Part shown: one piece after another, positions 17,945-26,205 of the stretch
Position numbering within the stretch: the stretch's first letter is position 1
Layout of the letters: each line of letters starts with the position of its first letter
Source of the DNA: an uncultured bacterium
Lineage (GTDB): Bacteria > Vulcanimicrobiota > CADAWZ01
Reading direction: 5' to 3'
NCBI GenBank assembly: GCA_949288455.1
Contig: CASEKF010000042.1
Location: forward strand, 1-52,976
Length of the DNA: 52,976 nucleotides
Position numbers and translations under genes: made by a program
The notes under the pieces: generated by a model
Told to the model about the DNA's origin: nothing
Databases searched by the model: none
What the model saw: the letters and a program-made list of their open reading frames with translations, nothing else

Positions 17945-19195
17945 ATGAAATTTTATACTTTGGAGTCGTCTTACGACGGCAATATTGCCGAAAATACCGA
18001 ATATACGGCCTTAGCCCGCTGTTCTAGGGATAAGTTGAGAGAGCCGGAAGAGAGAGAAATGATTCCTATGCCTTACGCTTCGGAAATTCATTTTCTTAAG
18101 CATAGAGATCCGATGGGAATAAAAAAAGGCAAAAAAACTCATTATTTTACTAGCTATGGAGAACAGGTGTGCGCCGTAGCTTTTATTCCTCCTCCGGGGT
18201 TTACAAGGACTCTTTTGCCAGCTTATCATATAAAAAAGAATGTTCTCTTGCCTTTTTTTGCTTATACTATGGGAGCTTTTGCCGAAGAAAATTTATATAT
18301 AGCCGCCGTTAAGACAGATTCTTCGCTTAGGTGGGAGCCTTCCCAGTATAATAGTCCGGATTTGAAGCGTAAAATAGAGATTAAAATAAAGAAATATAAA
18401 AATAATAGATTAATTAAACATTTGGCGGCGTGCGCTTTGGATTACGGTTGTTACAACGCTCAGAATATTTTTTACGATAGGTGGGAAGGCGGAATTCCTG
18501 TCTCGGTTTCTTGTAACGCAGGCTGTTTGGGCTGTATTTCTAAAAAGAGAACCGCTAAATTGCAGTCGCCTCAAAGTAGAATTTCTTTCGTTCCGTCTGT
18601 TGAAGAGATTTTGGAAATAGCGGTTCCTCACTTAAGAATGGGAAGATCCATAATAAGTTTCGGCCAGGGTTGCGAAGGAGAACCTTTGACTCAAGCGGAT
18701 CTTATAGCAGACTCGATTCGTAGGATAAGGATGGAAACCGATCGGGGAACGTTGCATATGAATACGAACGGAATTAATTTTCAAGGCGCGTTAAAAGTTA
18801 TAGAAGCCGGCATCGATAGTATAAGAGTGAGTATGAATTCTGCAGTGGAAGATACATATTCGCATTATTTCGATATTTCTGCCAGAAATTTGACTTATCT
18901 TAAAAAAACTATACGGGCGGCTAAGGACGCCGGAGTTTTCGTAAGCGTAAATTATTTGGTCATGCCCGGAGTGAACGATAACGAGCGGGAAGCGGAAGTC
19001 TTTTTGAATTTTCTCGGAGAATATAAGCCTGATATGATTCAAATGCGTAATTTAAATATTGATCCCGAGCTTTATTTTCAAAAAATGCCCACTTTGCAAG
19101 GAAAAGCTTTAGGTATAGTAAATCTTTTAGACTTGTTTAAGAAAGAGTATGAGAATATTTTAATCGGTAATTTTAACGTACCTCTAAAAGATTAA
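17945..19195 (+). CDS. Radical SAM protein of unknown substrate
   Basis: This 416-residue protein has a radical SAM core starting at about 185. The [4Fe-4S] cysteines are C190-x3-C194-x2-C197 (CNAGCLGC). Beyond them come the motif SFGQGCEGEPL, the HMNTNG segment and VSVNYLVMPGVND, all usual for activating-enzyme-like members. The N-terminal 180 residues are a separate domain unfamiliar to me. I prefer ATG 17945 to an upstream TTG at 17936 because GGGAGA (17929-17934) is then spaced about ten bases away. It follows rho by 18 bp, and no peptide or enzyme substrate gene is adjacent. Confidence 0.85.
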   Translation: MKFYTLESSYDGNIAENTEYTALARCSRDKLREPEEREMIPMPYASEIHFLKHRDPMGIKKGKKTHYFTSYGEQVCAVAFIPPPGFTRTLLPAYHIKKNVLLPFFAYTMGAFAEENLYIAAVKTDSSLRWEPSQYNSPDLKRKIEIKIKKYKNNRLIKHLAACALDYGCYNAQNIFYDRWEGGIPVSVSCNAGCLGCISKKRTAKLQSPQSRISFVPSVEEILEIAVPHLRMGRSIISFGQGCEGEPLTQADLIADSIRRIRMETDRGTLHMNTNGINFQGALKVIEAGIDSIRVSMNSAVEDTYSHYFDISARNLTYLKKTIRAAKDAGVFVSVNYLVMPGVNDNEREAEVFLNFLGEYKPDMIQMRNLNIDPELYFQKMPTLQGKALGIVNLLDLFKKEYENILIGNFNVPLKD

Positions 19196-19343
19196 TTTTT
19201 TAAAAGGAAAAATTAACAGTTTGGTAATATAATTTACGCTTATTTAATAATCGATTGATATTATTTTGCGTTTTAAGCGCTATACTCAATATATCAAATC
19301 GTTTTTTATTTTTATTATTTTTTATTTTGAAGGGAGATATACA

Positions 19344-19958
19344 ATGAGCGATCTTATTAATTCTATCGGCGGTTCTTCAATGAATTTGAGTTCGATGCAG
19401 CAGGTTTCTACTTCTGCCGCTTCCGGTATTGAAAGCTCCGTTCAACCTAAAGCCGAAACTTCCGAATTGGGAGCCGAACAAAATGCAATAGCGAATCAGC
19501 AGGATAAAACTGAACTTTCAGACGAAGCTGAGGAAATGTCCGGCGCCGCCGGAGCGGCTCAAAACGCTCAGCAAGCCGGAGGCGTAAACGGTCAGGGACA
19601 GATCGATTGGAATACGGAGATTAAGACTACTCTTGAAAATGCGATTGAAGAAAGTAAAAACAAAGCTTCCGGAATTCAGAGCTTACAGGGCAATCAGGCC
19701 GGAACTTCGGCTATAGATATGTTAAAACAGCAGTACAACGCCTGCAAAAATGCCGGCGGTCAGCTTGATTCTACGATTTCGTCCGCCGCTGAAGAAGCTA
19801 TAAACGGAAATATTCAAAAAGCCGAACAGATTTTGAATCAAAGCGAACAGAATCAAGGAGCGGCTCAGGGGCTTAACGAGGATCAGCAGGTAGGTCAAGC
19901 CGGAGAAGCCAACGTGTCGAATATAATTGCCGGACTTCAGGGTATGATGCAGGAATAG
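19344..19958 (+). CDS. Gln/Ala-rich low-complexity protein (204 aa)
   Basis: I do not recognise this 204-residue protein. It is rich in Gln, Ala, Ser, Gly and Glu, low in hydrophobic and aromatic residues (no signal peptide, one Trp), and starts MSDLINSIGGSSMNLS. Residues about 100-180 could form helices (QIDWNTEIKTTLENAIEESKN; AIDMLKQQYNACKNAG). The ATG at 19344 has AGGGAG seven bases upstream; an in-frame start at 19266 would add a hydrophobic segment from non-coding-looking sequence. It ends just before a terminator-like hairpin at 20011-20060. A secreted or assembly-type role is conceivable but unsupported. Confidence 0.6.
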   Translation: MSDLINSIGGSSMNLSSMQQVSTSAASGIESSVQPKAETSELGAEQNAIANQQDKTELSDEAEEMSGAAGAAQNAQQAGGVNGQGQIDWNTEIKTTLENAIEESKNKASGIQSLQGNQAGTSAIDMLKQQYNACKNAGGQLDSTISSAAEEAINGNIQKAEQILNQSEQNQGAAQGLNEDQQVGQAGEANVSNIIAGLQGMMQE

Positions 19959-20010
19959 CAATAACTAACGGTTGCTTTTACGGTTTTTAGCTTGAGTTTA
20001 ACCTCTTACG

Positions 20011-20060
20011 GCAAGTCATTCTTCGTCTCTATAATGCGGAGGATGACTTGCTTTTGTTTT
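20011..20060 (+). terminator. Terminator after the Q/A-rich gene
   Basis: GCAAGTCAT (20011-20019) pairs with ATGACTTGC (20043-20051), and the stem is extended inwards by CTTCG/CGGAG with one wobble. It is followed by TTTTGTTTT. It lies 52 bp after the stop at 19958. The hairpin ends right before a possible structured RNA. Confidence 0.7.
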
Positions 20061-20063
20061 ATA

Positions 20064-20186
20064 GCTCGCCGGCCGCTTAGTACGTTTCTGCTATCGAACT
20101 GGAATAGACCGGTTAGCCAGGAGCGACAGGAAGCTTCTGCCGAATAGAAAAAGAATGTCGCCGTAGGTTGGTTCTTCTTGGCGAGC
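20064..20186 (+). ncRNA. Possible structured RNA of unknown class
   Basis: A 123-nt segment is closed by a 7-bp GC-rich stem (GCTCGCC 20064-20070 with GGCGAGC 20180-20186). It holds an inner hairpin around 20115-20131 (CGACAG/CTGCCG with loop GAAGCTT) and further partial pairing, and a T-rich stretch follows (ACTTTTCGTTTTTC). There is no reading frame of note and the G+C is above its surroundings. It does not carry the SRP RNA GGAA-loop consensus and does not look like 6S, tmRNA or RNase P RNA to me. No promoter with both boxes is obvious. Evidence is structural only. Confidence 0.35.
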
Positions 20187-20248
20187 GACTTTTCGTTTTT
20201 CTTTACTTTGCCGTCGACTTTATATCTATATATTTTTTATAAAATCTC

Positions 20249-20277
20249 TTGACATAACGCCGTCTTTCTTTTATAAT
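20249..20277 (+). promoter_or_regulatory. Consensus sigma-70 promoter for tRNA-Gln
   Basis: A perfect -35 box TTGACA (20249-20254) and a perfect -10 box TATAAT (20272-20277) are separated by exactly 17 bp. Transcription would begin near 20284, only a few bases before the mature tRNA 5' end at 20290. This is the strongest promoter visible in the window. Confidence 0.93.
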
Positions 20278-20289
20278 CTTAAAGGTAAT

Positions 20290-20360
20290 TGAGGCGTCGC
20301 CAAGCGGTAAGGCATCGGACTTTGGCTCCGAGACCGCAGGTTCGAATCCTGCCGCCTCAG
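20290..20360 (+). tRNA. tRNA-Gln (anticodon TTG)
   Basis: A complete cloverleaf is visible. The acceptor stem TGAGGCG pairs with CGCCTCA, and the D arm contains AAGCGGTAAGG. The anticodon loop CTTTGGC (anticodon TTG) closes on the CGGA/TCCG stem, and the T arm has GTTCGAATC. A G discriminator follows and CCA is not encoded. Anticodon TTG reads CAA and CAG as glutamine. It has its own consensus promoter and a downstream hairpin. Confidence 0.96.
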
Positions 20361-20400
20361 TTTTTATTTTGATTGTTCTTTCTTTTGCGATTTTTATTAG

Positions 20401-20433
20401 GCGTAGTTTTTAAAAACTGCGTTTTTATTTTTT
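20401..20433 (+). terminator. Terminator of the tRNA-Gln transcript
   Basis: CGTAGTTTTT and AAAAACTGCG (20402-20421) pair with one wobble around a tight loop. They are followed by a long T tract (TTTTTATTTTTTTAT). It is placed 40 bp after the tRNA and before RNase HII, which would keep the tRNA unit separate from that gene. Confidence 0.65.
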
Positions 20434-20522
20434 TATAAGAATCGATATTTTGTTCTTTAAAGATATATTGTCGGAAATATGAGTTTATAGCGTTTTCCGG
20501 CTTTTTTTTTGAGGAGAAGGCT

Positions 20523-21236
20523 GTGTCTGTTAAAATCAGGTTTTTGAAAGTTTTAGAGACTTGCGGAGACCTATCTTGCGTTTTGGATTTCGATAAGGCC
20601 TTGGCGGCTTTTCCTGTGTTTAGAGATTTTTTATTTTGTGAAAAAGACAGAATTCAAAAGATGATCGATTACGATCTTTCTTTTGAAATTGCGGTCGCGG
20701 GGACTGACGAAGCCGGCAGAGGACCTTTAGCCGGACCTGTGACAGCGGCCTGCGTACGCTTTTTTAAATATCCTTTTATTCCTCTTTTGAACGATTCGAA
20801 AAAAATGACCGAAAGAGAGCGGATAATGGCGGAAAAATTGATACGCCTTTCTTCCGCCGAAGTGGGAGCGGCGTCAGTCTCAAACGAAATTATTGACGAG
20901 ATAAATATTTTAAACGCTTCTCTAAGAGCCATGAACTTGGCTTTTAATAATTTGAAGGAGAAGCCTAATTTGTTGCTTGTGGATGGAAATAAAAAAATAG
21001 TAGGGCTTGATGTTGCGCAAAATTGCGTCGTCGGAGGAGATTCCAAGTCTTTTTCCATCGCGGCGGCGTCTGTTTGCGCCAAAACTTTAAGAGATAGAAT
21101 AATGGAGCGATTCGCCGAAGCATACCCTTTATATGATTTCAAAAAAAATAAGGGATACCCGGTCAAAAGGCATTACGAAGCTATCGCCGCTTATGGTCTT
21201 ACTCCGATTCACAGACGAAGCTTTTGCCGCCAATAG
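20523..21236 (+). CDS. rnhB: Ribonuclease HII
   Basis: This 237-residue enzyme removes ribonucleotides and RNA from RNA-DNA hybrids. The catalytic set is visible: TDEAGRGPLAGPV (Asp and Glu, about 59-70), LLVDGNKK, and GGDSKSFSIAAASVCAKTLRDR. The first about 55 residues are an extension similar to that of some Bacillus-type RNase HII. It starts at GTG 20523, with the strong GAGGAGAAGG upstream. A C-terminal GLTPIHRRSF matches the family ending. The two following genes run in the same direction, with a 62-bp gap to the pseudokinase. Confidence 0.94.
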   Translation: MSVKIRFLKVLETCGDLSCVLDFDKALAAFPVFRDFLFCEKDRIQKMIDYDLSFEIAVAGTDEAGRGPLAGPVTAACVRFFKYPFIPLLNDSKKMTERERIMAEKLIRLSSAEVGAASVSNEIIDEINILNASLRAMNLAFNNLKEKPNLLLVDGNKKIVGLDVAQNCVVGGDSKSFSIAAASVCAKTLRDRIMERFAEAYPLYDFKKNKGYPVKRHYEAIAAYGLTPIHRRSFCRQ

Positions 21237-21298
21237 GATTTTGCCGATAATAATCGAAATAATTATGAATTAGTATTCTTTAATACGAGGGAATCGCT

Positions 21299-22240
21299 AT
21301 GGCTACTTTAATAGAAGGAAATACGTTAAAAGATAGGTATAAAATTGTAGAAGTTATAAGCGATTTTCAAGATTTGTCTATTTATAAAGGCAAAGATCTG
21401 GAATCCCATAATAGTCTTGTGTATATCAGAGAAATCAAACTTGATTCTAAAGGATACGGCAAATTTAATCAGGCGTCCCTGGATCTTCTGGTAGAGATTT
21501 CATCTTCCGTTTCTCATAGATGCCTGCCGAAATTTATCGAATATTATAGAGGAGTGGCTTCCGGATATATTATAGAAGAATTTGTTAACGGACAGACTTT
21601 TGCCGAACTTTTGAAACAGCGTTCTTCGCCGTATTCTTTTAACGACGCTTACGCTTGGATGATAGATTTATGCGATCTGATTCATTATTTTCATTCGCAG
21701 GAAAAGCAGATTATTTTGAGAGGTCTAACTCCTGAAACGCTGTTGGTGACTCCATCCGGAGACTTGAAGCTTATAAGTTTAGATAAAGCGCGTTATTTTA
21801 ACCCTTTAAAGGAAACCTCAGATACGCTTTTCGTATGGAATCCGGGATATACGTCCCCGGAACAATACGGAACGCAAAAATCCGACGTCAGAGCCGACGT
21901 TTATAGCTTTGGGGCCGTGTTTTATCACATGTTTACAAAGCAGAATCTCGGAGCCATGCATTTTAATTTTCCTCCGGTCAGCAAGTTTAACCCTTCTTTT
22001 AACGCGGAACAAGACGCCATTTTCGCAAGATGTTTACATAAAGATATAAACCAAAGATACCAGTCGATTTTAGCGGTAAAAAACGATTTGTTGCCTTTTA
22101 ATCCTCATAAGGCGAGCGACGAAGATTTTGCTGATTTTTTAAAAGACGAAAAAAATGAATCATTCAAAGAAAAAATGACTAAGATTTTAAAGAAGATAAA
22201 GGACTCCTTCTCACGTATTTATGAATGGCTATTTGATTAA
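21299..22240 (+). CDS. Protein-kinase-like protein lacking catalytic residues (pseudokinase)
   Basis: This 313-residue protein has a Ser/Thr kinase fold with clear landmarks but lost catalytic residues. The VAIK lysine is Arg44 (VYIREI). The HRDLKPEN loop reads LRGLTPET (140-147), with Gly142 for the catalytic Asp, Thr144 for Lys and Thr147 for Asn. DFG reads SLD (160-162). The later structural motifs GYTSPEQYG (183-191) and DVRADVYSFG (195-204) are well kept, as in the bacterial family with SPEQYG. Phosphotransfer is unlikely, so a scaffolding or sensing role is inferred. There is no transmembrane segment, so it is cytosolic. It overlaps the next gene by 20 bp. Confidence 0.85.
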   Translation: MATLIEGNTLKDRYKIVEVISDFQDLSIYKGKDLESHNSLVYIREIKLDSKGYGKFNQASLDLLVEISSSVSHRCLPKFIEYYRGVASGYIIEEFVNGQTFAELLKQRSSPYSFNDAYAWMIDLCDLIHYFHSQEKQIILRGLTPETLLVTPSGDLKLISLDKARYFNPLKETSDTLFVWNPGYTSPEQYGTQKSDVRADVYSFGAVFYHMFTKQNLGAMHFNFPPVSKFNPSFNAEQDAIFARCLHKDINQRYQSILAVKNDLLPFNPHKASDEDFADFLKDEKNESFKEKMTKILKKIKDSFSRIYEWLFD

Positions 22241-23021
22241 GACTCATCTTATATGTCTTCTCAGCGATTTTTCATTTAAAGATTATTTTGTAGCCGCTAT
22301 GAAGGGTTCTATTTATCGTGAAAACCCTTCGGCTATGATAGTCGATATAACTCATGATATACCTAAATACAATATTTTAAAAGGCGCCTTAGTCCTTCGA
22401 AACGTTTACCGCAGTTTTCCTGACGGGACTATTTTTGTCGCCGTGGTAGATCCCGGAGTCGGTTCTTCCAGACAGCCTTTAATTATGAGGGCCGGCAATC
22501 ATTTTTTCGTAGGTCCTGATAACGGCTTGTTAAGTTTAGTCCTTTTAGAACATTCTAGAGCCGATTTATTCTCTATCGATATTGCCGCTTTATCGCCGAC
22601 AATAAGCTCCACGTTTCATGGCAGAGATATTTTTGCTCCTATTGCCGCTAAATTATCTATGGGAATTATGCCTGAGTCGTTAGGCTCTCCGTTCTCCGAT
22701 CCGGTAAAGTTGTCTTTTCCCAGACCGAAATTATATAAAAATTCGATATTAGGCAAAGCTTTATGCTGCGATTCTTTCGGAAATATTCAGACAAATATTT
22801 CAGCGCGTTTGCTTGAAGGCAAAAATATAAAACGCGTTCTGTTTGGCGGTTATTGCGCTTTTGGCATATCTTCCTGCTATGAAGACGGCAAAGACTTAGA
22901 TTTCACCGTTTTGATAGACTCTTCGGGATTTCTGGAAATAGCCTCGTATAAAGGTTCGGCAGCCGCTAAACTGGAGAATATATGCGACGTTGACGATTTG
23001 GAAATTATTTTAGAGGTTTAA
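22221..23021 (+). CDS. SAM hydroxide adenosyltransferase (DUF62 family)
   Basis: This is a 266-residue protein of the DUF62/SAM hydrolase family, which cleaves S-adenosylmethionine to adenosine and methionine using hydroxide. Visible family segments are LLSDFSFKDYFVAAMKG at the start, VDITHDIP, VAVVDPGVGSSR, FFVGPDNGLLSLV and TFHGRDIFAPIAAKL. The role in the cell is uncertain. The start ATG 22221 lies inside the pseudokinase gene (20-bp overlap), so expression is probably coupled. A decarboxylase gene follows 4 bp later, giving a run of tightly joined genes. Confidence 0.88.
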   Translation: MNGYLIKTHLICLLSDFSFKDYFVAAMKGSIYRENPSAMIVDITHDIPKYNILKGALVLRNVYRSFPDGTIFVAVVDPGVGSSRQPLIMRAGNHFFVGPDNGLLSLVLLEHSRADLFSIDIAALSPTISSTFHGRDIFAPIAAKLSMGIMPESLGSPFSDPVKLSFPRPKLYKNSILGKALCCDSFGNIQTNISARLLEGKNIKRVLFGGYCAFGISSCYEDGKDLDFTVLIDSSGFLEIASYKGSAAAKLENICDVDDLEIILEV

Positions 23022-23025
23022 TGTA

Positions 23026-24603
23026 ATGAAAGATTTAACTCGGGAATTTGAGATTGAAGACGATCTTTGCTTATCTGAATTTGACGAACTCGTATATAAA
23101 AAAGGTTTCGAAGCCCAGAAGAGCGTTCCTTATTTCGACGCTCTGGAAAGATATGTGGACGACGGAACTATACCTTTTCATGTTCCGGGACACCAACAGG
23201 GCAGAGGGACTCCTGAAATTTTTAAAAAATTCATTAGAGAGAAAGGTTTAGCGGCTGATATCACGCAAGTTTTAGGACTTGACGATATTCATCAGCCTAT
23301 CGACGTTTGTCTTCATGCTCATGAGCTGGCGGCTCAGGCATACGGCTCAGATATGAGTTTCTTTCTGATAAACGGCTCCTCTTCCGGAAATCATGCTATG
23401 ATCCTTTCAGTATGCAATCCGGGAGATAAAATTATAGTTCCTAGAAATTGCCATAAATCCGTTACGGGGGCCGTTATTTTATCCGGCGTAATTCCCGTTT
23501 ATATCGATCCTGAATACGATATGGAAATGAACGTAGATCATGCGGTGACTCCCGAAGCCGTTGAACAAGCTTTGGAAGACAATCCTGACGCCGTGGCGGT
23601 TATGGTCGTAAGTCCGACTTATTACGGAGCCGCGGCCGATCTCGTTTCTATCGCCGATATCGTACATAAATACGGGAAAATTTTAATGGTCGACGAAGCT
23701 TGGGGAGCTCACCTGAATTTTCATGACGGTCTTCCTATCTCCGCTATGGCGGCCGGAGCTGATATTTCCATAAATAGCACTCATAAGATTATTTCCGGTA
23801 TGTCCCAGGCTTCTATGCTCCATATGAAAAGAGAACGCGTCGATCAGGGCAGAGTTCATACCGTATTAAGGCTGTTTTTATCTACGAGTCCGAGTTGTTT
23901 ATTGGTAGCTTCGCTTGACGTAGCTAGAATGCAGATGGCTACCGAGGGCAAAAAGCTTTTAACTCGCGCGATAGAGCTTTCCGATTATCTTCGAGACTCT
24001 ATAAATAAAATTCCGGGGCTGAAATGTTATGGCAGAGAGCTTATAGGCAGACCCGGAGTTTACGATTTTGATCCCACCAGGATTGTCTTTACCGCAAGAG
24101 ATATCGGTTATACCGGATATGACATCGAACGTATTTTAAGATATGATTTCAATATTCAAATAGAGTTGTCGGATATTTTTAATAACGTCGCTCTTTTGAC
24201 TATTGGTCATGACCTTGAGATGGTTGATATGCTGTTAAACGCTTTGAAAAAGATAGCCTCCGGAAGAAAGTATCCTACCAGTATCGACGTTATAAGGCAA
24301 TACGGTTCTAAACGAGGCAAAAGATTTGAGCTTCCGGATTGGCCTCAGCATGTGATGCTTCCGCGAGAAGCGTTTTTCGCTCCTTACGATACCGTAGATT
24401 TTAATAAATCTCAAGGAAGAATATGCTGCGAAATAGTGACCCCTTATCCTCCGGGCATTCCGATTCTTCGTCCGGGAGATTTGATTACCGAAGAAATCGT
24501 GGAATACGTTAATGTCGAGCTTGCCGGCGGAGTTCATATTCAGGGTCCGGTCGATTTTTCTTTAAAGACTTTGAGAGTAGTTAAGCAAAATGTCAAATTA
24601 TAA
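23026..24603 (+). CDS. speA: Orn/Lys/Arg decarboxylase family protein
   Basis: This is a 525-residue PLP-dependent, fold-type I amino acid decarboxylase similar to Bacillus SpeA (about 490 residues). It carries HVPGHQQGRG at the start, NGSSSGNHAM for the phosphate site, HKSVTGAVILSG, DEAWGAHLNFH and the PLP Schiff-base lysine in STHK (Lys254). The C-terminal region has PYPPGIPILRPGD. It would make agmatine, cadaverine or putrescine; arginine is likely but not provable from sequence alone. The 14-bp overlap with the next gene indicates translational coupling. Confidence 0.92.
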   Translation: MKDLTREFEIEDDLCLSEFDELVYKKGFEAQKSVPYFDALERYVDDGTIPFHVPGHQQGRGTPEIFKKFIREKGLAADITQVLGLDDIHQPIDVCLHAHELAAQAYGSDMSFFLINGSSSGNHAMILSVCNPGDKIIVPRNCHKSVTGAVILSGVIPVYIDPEYDMEMNVDHAVTPEAVEQALEDNPDAVAVMVVSPTYYGAAADLVSIADIVHKYGKILMVDEAWGAHLNFHDGLPISAMAAGADISINSTHKIISGMSQASMLHMKRERVDQGRVHTVLRLFLSTSPSCLLVASLDVARMQMATEGKKLLTRAIELSDYLRDSINKIPGLKCYGRELIGRPGVYDFDPTRIVFTARDIGYTGYDIERILRYDFNIQIELSDIFNNVALLTIGHDLEMVDMLLNALKKIASGRKYPTSIDVIRQYGSKRGKRFELPDWPQHVMLPREAFFAPYDTVDFNKSQGRICCEIVTPYPPGIPILRPGDLITEEIVEYVNVELAGGVHIQGPVDFSLKTLRVVKQNVKL

Positions 24604-25912
24604 TTCTGATTTAGAAGCGGAACTTCTTCTGGCCGTTTTGCCGGATAAAATCTCTTCAATGATATCGGAAATTTGTAAGCCGTCGGAACTTATAGAAATA
24701 ATTATGGATTTAGGCAGGATTCCCGAAGTCAGATTTACCTCTGGGATTGCTTTTATAGGGGAAGAACCCGTGTCCGGCGACGATATATCTTATACTATTT
24801 CTAGGATAGGAGATTTTGGAGAGGATAACAGAGCGGGTATTGAAAAAACGTTGCATAGGATTTCCGCGATAAGAAACAGGCTCGGGAAAATAATAGGTCT
24901 TACTTGCAGAGTCGGGAGAGCCGTTTCCGGTACAATCGATATTGTCAGAGATCTTTTGGACGCCGAAGGAGGAATTCTTATTATGGGGCCTCCGGGAGTA
25001 GGCAAGACTACCATGCTCAGAGAGATGGCAAGAATTCTTGCCGAAACTAAAAGAGTAGTGATAGTAGATACCAGCAACGAAATAGCCGGAGACGGCGATA
25101 TACCTCATCCCGGCATAGGAAGAGCCAGAAGAATGCAGGTCCCTTGCCCCGATAAGCAGCATTCCGTTATGATAGAGGCAGTTGAAAATCATATGCCTGA
25201 AGTGGTGGTAATTGACGAAATAGGAGTCTTGGAGGAATCCTACGCCGCTAGGACGATCGCCGAGAGAGGCGTAAGATTGATCGCTACGGCTCATGGCAGC
25301 TCCTTGGAAAATCTGATTCAAAATCCTACCTTATCTGAATTGGTAGGAGGTATCGAATCTGTTACTCTTTCCGACGAAGAGGCAAAAAAAAGAAAAACTC
25401 AAAAAACTGTTCTGGAAAGAAAAGCCGCTCCGGCTTTTGAATTCCTTATAGAGATTAAAAATCGCAGCCGGATAGTTTTGCATAAGGATCTTGCTCTTTC
25501 CGTAGATATGCTTTTGCGGGGTTTCTCTCCTCATTCTGAGGAACGGGTGAAAACTGATTCGGGACAGATCGAATTCTTTGAGTCTAAACCGTCCGAAGTT
25601 CAAAAAAATACATATTCTGAAGACTCGTTTCCCGTAGTTCATCCGTCCGATTTTAGAGGAAGAGAAAACGTAAGGATATATCCTTACGGCATAAGTCGCG
25701 ATAGACTGGAAAAAGCTATTTCAGGGTTAAGTTCTTCAGCCGTTATAGCGAGGCGTCCGGACGAGGCGGATCTTGTTCTCGCCTTAAAAAGCAGATGTAG
25801 GCGCAACGGGTCTAAAATTTCTATAATAAAAGATAGAAATATTCCCGTTTTTACCGTAAGAGCCAATACTATTGCTCAGATTGAATTTTTTATCGCCGAT
25901 AATTTAATGTGA
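24590..25912 (+). CDS. YCF45/SpoIIIAA-like AAA ATPase
   Basis: This is a 440-residue protein. The ATPase core is similar to SpoIIIAA: Walker A GPPGVGKTT (about 133-141), Walker B VVVIDEIG, and the conserved TSNEIAGDGD, GRARRMQVP and ATAHG segments. The C-terminal part (about 355-440: RIYPYGISRDRLE..., ALKSRCRR..., TVRANTIAQIE) matches the domain found at the end of YCF45 proteins, often followed by R3H, which is absent here. The YCF45 family occurs in cyanobacteria and other non-sporulating bacteria, so sporulation is not implied. The gene overlaps speA by 14 bp. Confidence 0.85.
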   Translation: MSNYNSDLEAELLLAVLPDKISSMISEICKPSELIEIIMDLGRIPEVRFTSGIAFIGEEPVSGDDISYTISRIGDFGEDNRAGIEKTLHRISAIRNRLGKIIGLTCRVGRAVSGTIDIVRDLLDAEGGILIMGPPGVGKTTMLREMARILAETKRVVIVDTSNEIAGDGDIPHPGIGRARRMQVPCPDKQHSVMIEAVENHMPEVVVIDEIGVLEESYAARTIAERGVRLIATAHGSSLENLIQNPTLSELVGGIESVTLSDEEAKKRKTQKTVLERKAAPAFEFLIEIKNRSRIVLHKDLALSVDMLLRGFSPHSEERVKTDSGQIEFFESKPSEVQKNTYSEDSFPVVHPSDFRGRENVRIYPYGISRDRLEKAISGLSSSAVIARRPDEADLVLALKSRCRRNGSKISIIKDRNIPVFTVRANTIAQIEFFIADNLM

Positions 25913-26205
25913 TTTTTGCCGTCGGAAGGTAACGAAGCGAAAAAGGCGTAATATTAAAACTATTAAAACGCGGGTTTTTTATATAAGATTTTCTCGCTCG
26001 TTTTTTATGGTTATGACGATTTAATAGTTTGTGCAGAATTTTTGCTCGTTTCGCCTTAGTGACTTTTTTATTGTCGAGTCTATGGAATTTCCGTTTTATA
26101 TAGTTGGATTTGCCATGCGAACTAATCGCGTGGCAGTTAATATTCAGAAACTGAGCGTTAAACGAGAGCCGCATATATGTTGTCTTATCGGCTGGAGGAT
26201 TATTT

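Noticed and set aside
20064-20186. Assignment of the structured RNA as SRP RNA
   Set aside because: Its AGGAGCGACAGGAAGC region recalls the SRP GGAA loop, but the conserved asymmetric loop and its partner bases are not in the right places.
24590-25912. Evidence for endospore formation from the SpoIIIAA-like gene
   Set aside because: The C-terminal domain is of the YCF45 kind, found in many non-sporulating bacteria, and no other spore gene is present.
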